The translations under genes and the position numbers were made by a program. Under the pieces are notes generated by a model, which was not told the origin of the DNA, made no database searches, and saw only the letters and a program-made list of their open reading frames with translations. From Nitrospirota bacterium (GTDB taxonomy: Bacteria; Nitrospirota; Thermodesulfovibrionia; Thermodesulfovibrionales; UBA6898), in NCBI GenBank assembly GCA_029858145.1, contig JAOUFP010000085.1, positions 1 to 9,029 of the forward strand: a DNA stretch of 9,029 nt, in the 5' to 3' direction. Positions 6,692-9,029 of this stretch are shown here, one piece after another (the stretch's first letter is position 1; the number at the start of each line of letters is the position of its first letter).

Positions 6692-6724
6692 CGCTTTAAC
6701 CTCAGCAGGCAATAATGATAACCG

Positions 6725-7750
6725 CTAAAAATCGAATACCGCATTGTAAAACCCCTTATCAACAGAAAATTCAATTTCTATTATAATTATATTTTCAGGC
6801 AAATCAAGGTTTCTTATTTTTATCATGTCCTTTTCAGTCGTGACGATCCACTCAGAGCCTGCCTTTTCTGCCTCAGCCCTTATGTTCCCAATGTCAGGTT
6901 GCGCATACTCGAAATGGTCCCGGAAAGTCTTCATCCCCGAAAGGACCGCCCCGGAAGAAACGATGGTATTGACAAAAGACCGCGGGTTGCCCAAGGCACA
7001 GAAACCAAACACCCTGCTTCCGGTAAGCCGGGCGGGAGATATCTCTTCGCCGGACCGAAGCCTTGCCGTCACAACCGAATGTCCCGACAAAAATACCGGC
7101 GCTTCCGCGTTATACTTTTTAATCTCGGCAATGACCGACTTGATCTCTTTTCGCTGCAACCCGTCAGGAATTTTGCACTTCGTCAGCACCACGATATCGG
7201 CGCGTTCTATTGTCCTGAGGGGTTCCCGTAATTTCCCGAGCGGCAATAACATCCTGTTCCCAAAAGGGTTCTCCGAGTCAATGAGCAGAATATCCCTATC
7301 CCTGTATAATTTCCAGTGCTGATACCCGTCGTCCAAAATAAAAAGAAGCCGGGAACTGGGAGTTGAAAGCTGAGCGTCAAGATTCTGCAGGGCGAACATC
7401 CCTGCCTCATATCTGTCGCTCCCCTTGATAATGGGAACACCTTTCAGCCGCTCTGCCATCAGGACAGGCTCATCTCCTGCCTCACGGGCACTCAGAAGGG
7501 GGCCGTCCCCTTTCGTCACAAAGCAGGGTCCTTTCGCGCTGCCTTTATATCCTCTGGTAAGAATAACAGGGCTGTACCCCCGTATTTTTGCCTCCTCAGC
7601 AAGAGCGATCGCCGCGGGCGTCTTGCCCGTCCCGCCAACGGTTATATTTCCAATGCTGATGACTCTGCAGGGAAGCCTTCTCCTACGGCTCAGTGAGTAT
7701 GCCTTCTTCGCAGAAAGACCGACGGAGTATAAGAACTCAGGAATGCCCAT
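6725..7750 (-). CDS. lpxK: Tetraacyldisaccharide 4'-kinase LpxK
   Basis: 341 residues, the usual family length. LpxK transfers phosphate from ATP to the 4' position of the lipid A disaccharide to give lipid IVA, at the inner membrane face. Motifs: a membrane-associating basic N-terminus (residues 5-26), the P-loop GNITVGGTGKTP (34-45), GDEP (92-95), LDDGYQH (139-145, catalytic Asp/His motif), FRDHFEY (276-282) and TTEKDMIKI (304-312). All key residues appear intact. The frame is blocked by a TGA 12 bases upstream, so the ATG at 7750 is the first start. It has no clear ribosome site. It begins a minus-strand cluster with yjbQ and the nuclease-like gene, and implies an LPS-bearing outer membrane. 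Confidence 0.97.
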   Translation of the reverse strand: MGIPEFLYSVGLSAKKAYSLSRRRRLPCRVISIGNITVGGTGKTPAAIALAEEAKIRGYSPVILTRGYKGSAKGPCFVTKGDGPLLSAREAGDEPVLMAERLKGVPIIKGSDRYEAGMFALQNLDAQLSTPSSRLLFILDDGYQHWKLYRDRDILLIDSENPFGNRMLLPLGKLREPLRTIERADIVVLTKCKIPDGLQRKEIKSVIAEIKKYNAEAPVFLSGHSVVTARLRSGEEISPARLTGSRVFGFCALGNPRSFVNTIVSSGAVLSGMKTFRDHFEYAQPDIGNIRAEAEKAGSEWIVTTEKDMIKIRNLDLPENIIIIEIEFSVDKGFYNAVFDF

Positions 7751-7803
7751 AAACCAGTTTTTTCATTTTCGTTTCCGCACCTTTTTGTCAAGCAAGTCTT
7801 TTT

Positions 7804-7809
7804 ATTATA
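7804..7809 (-). promoter_or_regulatory. -10 box for the lpxK cluster
   Basis: A perfect TATAAT on the minus strand, 54 bases before the lpxK ATG. No good -35 hexamer stands 16-19 bases upstream, so this is a partial promoter match. Confidence 0.35.
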
Positions 7810-7957
7810 GTCTAAAATAGGATGCTTTTAGTTCCTTTCCACAATCCTTTCAGAAATGCAGCAAACACGGACAGGCGCAATGGCGGCATCGGATCATTTT
7901 TGCGAGGCGAGCCCGCTTTCTTCGCCGTCCCGGAGTGCCTGACTTCAAATAGTCCGG

Positions 7958-7993
7958 TGACAATACTCAATGACCGCGTTGACAGTATTTGTC
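7958..7993 (+). promoter_or_regulatory. Candidate activator-binding repeats upstream of the sigma54 promoter
   Basis: TGACAATACT (7958-7967) and TGACAGTATT (7980-7989) are direct copies differing at two positions and spaced 22 bases, about two helical turns. The same bases also make an inverted pair, GACAATACT with AGTATTTGTC (7984-7993), with one extra T. The block lies about 109-144 bases upstream of the predicted start, the usual distance for NtrC-class enhancer sites. Function is inferred from position. Confidence 0.4.
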
Positions 7994-8074
7994 CATTTCA
8001 CGACTGCATGCCCGGCGATGGTTACATTTTCTCCTGTTTTGGAGCAAACTTATGGTATTATAAAACAGTATTGA

Positions 8075-8090
8075 TTGGCACATTTATTGC
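8075..8090 (+). promoter_or_regulatory. Sigma54 (-24/-12) promoter for the haem sensor gene
   Basis: TTGGCACATTTATTGC matches the sigma54 consensus TGGCAC-N5-TTGC: GG at 8077-8078 and GC at 8089-8090 are exactly 10 bases apart. Transcription should start near 8102, leaving a leader of about 154 bases before the sensor ATG. Sigma54 promoters require an ATP-dependent enhancer-binding activator. This 505-base region between lpxK and the sensor holds no convincing long gene. Confidence 0.65.
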
Positions 8091-8152
8091 GAACGAAAAA
8101 AGGGACTCCTCGACCTGAAGAGAATTTCGACAACTCCGAAGTGAGGCATTTT

Positions 8153-8259
8153 ATGCAGCAAAATCCCGTCCGTGAGGACAGCGTTCATTTAATAACGGGG
8201 AAAATGACTAAAATGCGGATATGACTCTTACCAATAAGGAAAAGTCAAACCTTAAATGA
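8153..8259 (+). other. Leader with two tiny overlapping ORFs before the sensor gene
   Basis: A 23-codon frame (8153-8224) has GAGG 6 bases before its ATG. Its TGA overlaps the ATG of a 12-codon frame (8221-8259) as ATGA, and that frame's TGA overlaps the sensor ATG as ATGA. The only ribosome-like AAGGA (8236-8240) is 15 bases from the sensor ATG. TAAGG (8235-8239) can pair either with CTTA upstream or with CCTTA (8250-8254) downstream. Translational coupling is possible, but short frames like these arise by chance. Confidence 0.3.
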
Positions 8260-9029
8260 AACGAAAAATTATCTTATCACTGTTTTCTCTTTTCATCCTT
8301 TTTTCCACAGGAACAGTCATTGCAACGCTTTATATTACCAATACAACGACCCGGCTACGGCAACTCATCTCGCTCCATCAGATTGAAGATTTTCGTCAGA
8401 ATCTGATAATGAAAGTGCAGACGGTCCAGTCAGAGCTCTTTACCGTTGATGCCTCTTTAAATCCCCATCACGAATCCATCGGGGCAAACATGTCAGCCCT
8501 TGAAGAAACCGTTCAGAGATGCCTCTCCTGTCATCATACCCCGAAAATGACAAGCCGGCTGCAGGACCTGCAGACCCTGGTCAAAGACTATCAAATGTCC
8601 CTGCGCTATTACATCTCTGCTGCTGCACACGCGGACAGGACAGACAAGATGAAGCTCGAGGCTGCCACACTCGGCAACAAACTTCTCTCTGAAGCCGAGG
8701 AGATGTCGCTGCAGGCGGTGAGACACCTCAGCATAGTGACCAGCGCGGCAATGGTGAAAATAAATAATGTAAAGACCATACTCTACATCACCATCATCTT
8801 CACCTTTATCCTCGGCAGCATTATCGCGACGCGCCTCGTACTGCTTATTACACGCCCCACGGAATCCCTTGTGAAAGCCACGCGTGCGATTTCAGCGGGG
8901 AATCTCGAACAAACAATTTCCTACAGTGACGATACTGAATTCGGAGAGCTTGCGACTGCGTTTAACTCGATGAGCAAATCCCTGAAAACGGGGTATGAAA
9001 CTCTCAGGAGAGAAATTGCCGAACGCAAA
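8256..9029 (+). CDS. Membrane sensor with periplasmic CxxCH haem site and HAMP domain, C-terminus outside window
   Basis: 258 residues are visible and the frame is open at the right edge. TM1 spans about 5-27, the periplasmic domain about 28-174, TM2 about 175-197 and HAMP about 199-250 (RPTESLVKATRAI, then EFGELATAFNSM). CLSCHH at 89-94 is a c-type haem attachment motif in a largely helical periplasmic domain, so haem-based redox or ligand sensing is likely. After HAMP the sequence REIAERK resembles the linker that usually leads into PAS or histidine kinase domains; a GGDEF or chemotaxis output is not excluded. A TAA directly before the ATG means the gene cannot start earlier. Transcription is probably sigma54-dependent. 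Confidence 0.85.
   Translation, partial: MKRKIILSLFSLFILFSTGTVIATLYITNTTTRLRQLISLHQIEDFRQNLIMKVQTVQSELFTVDASLNPHHESIGANMSALEETVQRCLSCHHTPKMTSRLQDLQTLVKDYQMSLRYYISAAAHADRTDKMKLEAATLGNKLLSEAEEMSLQAVRHLSIVTSAAMVKINNVKTILYITIIFTFILGSIIATRLVLLITRPTESLVKATRAISAGNLEQTISYSDDTEFGELATAFNSMSKSLKTGYETLRREIAERK

Noticed and set aside
6689..6712. Upstream TTG start for the yjbQ-family gene
   Set aside because: No ribosome site before it, while GAGGT precedes the GTG at 6691 at good spacing.
7822..8118. 98-codon plus-strand frame in the intergenic region
   Set aside because: No ribosome site, no recognisable motif, and it contains the sigma54 element and repeats in its 3' half.

Overview
The window looks like the chromosome of a Gram-negative bacterium, moderately GC, with tightly packed operons. 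The lipid A kinase LpxK implies an LPS outer membrane. A periplasmic c-type haem sensor and an archaeal-type bifunctional FBP aldolase/phosphatase suggest an anaerobic or autotrophic, deep-branching lineage. Nitrospirota (Thermodesulfovibrio-like) is my best guess, by inference only. No mobile element, tRNA, rRNA or CRISPR array was seen.

Layout. (1) 1-827, minus: 5' part of a membrane zinc metallopeptidase (M48/M56 type), with a sigma70-like promoter at 876-905. (2) 1028-4851, minus: a three-gene sugar-phosphate operon in the order class II aldolase (3496-4851), FBP aldolase/phosphatase (2317-3417), phosphofructokinase (1028-2278). It has a TATAAT box at 5080-5085, a structured leader of about 220 nt, a strong hairpin between genes one and two, and a long hairpin directly after the last stop codon. 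(3) 5229-7750, minus: lpxK, a yjbQ-family gene, a winged-helix/PD-(D/E)XK nuclease-like gene, and a coupled 55-residue four-cysteine protein too short for ordinary ORF calling. (4) 7751-8255: a 505-base divergent regulatory region with a good sigma54 -24/-12 element (8075-8090) and paired repeats 108-144 bases upstream of the predicted transcript start. (5) 8256-9029, plus: 5' part of a membrane sensor with a periplasmic CxxCH haem motif and a HAMP domain, probably a histidine kinase.

How the genes fit together. The sugar operon carries enzymes for both directions of the fructose-1,6-bisphosphate node. PFK makes FBP, the class II aldolase interconverts FBP and triose phosphates, and the bifunctional enzyme turns triose phosphates into fructose-6-phosphate. 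The lpxK cluster combines lipid A synthesis with unrelated small genes. The haem sensor appears to have its own sigma54-dependent control, so an activator of the NtrC class is expected, perhaps its partner outside the window.
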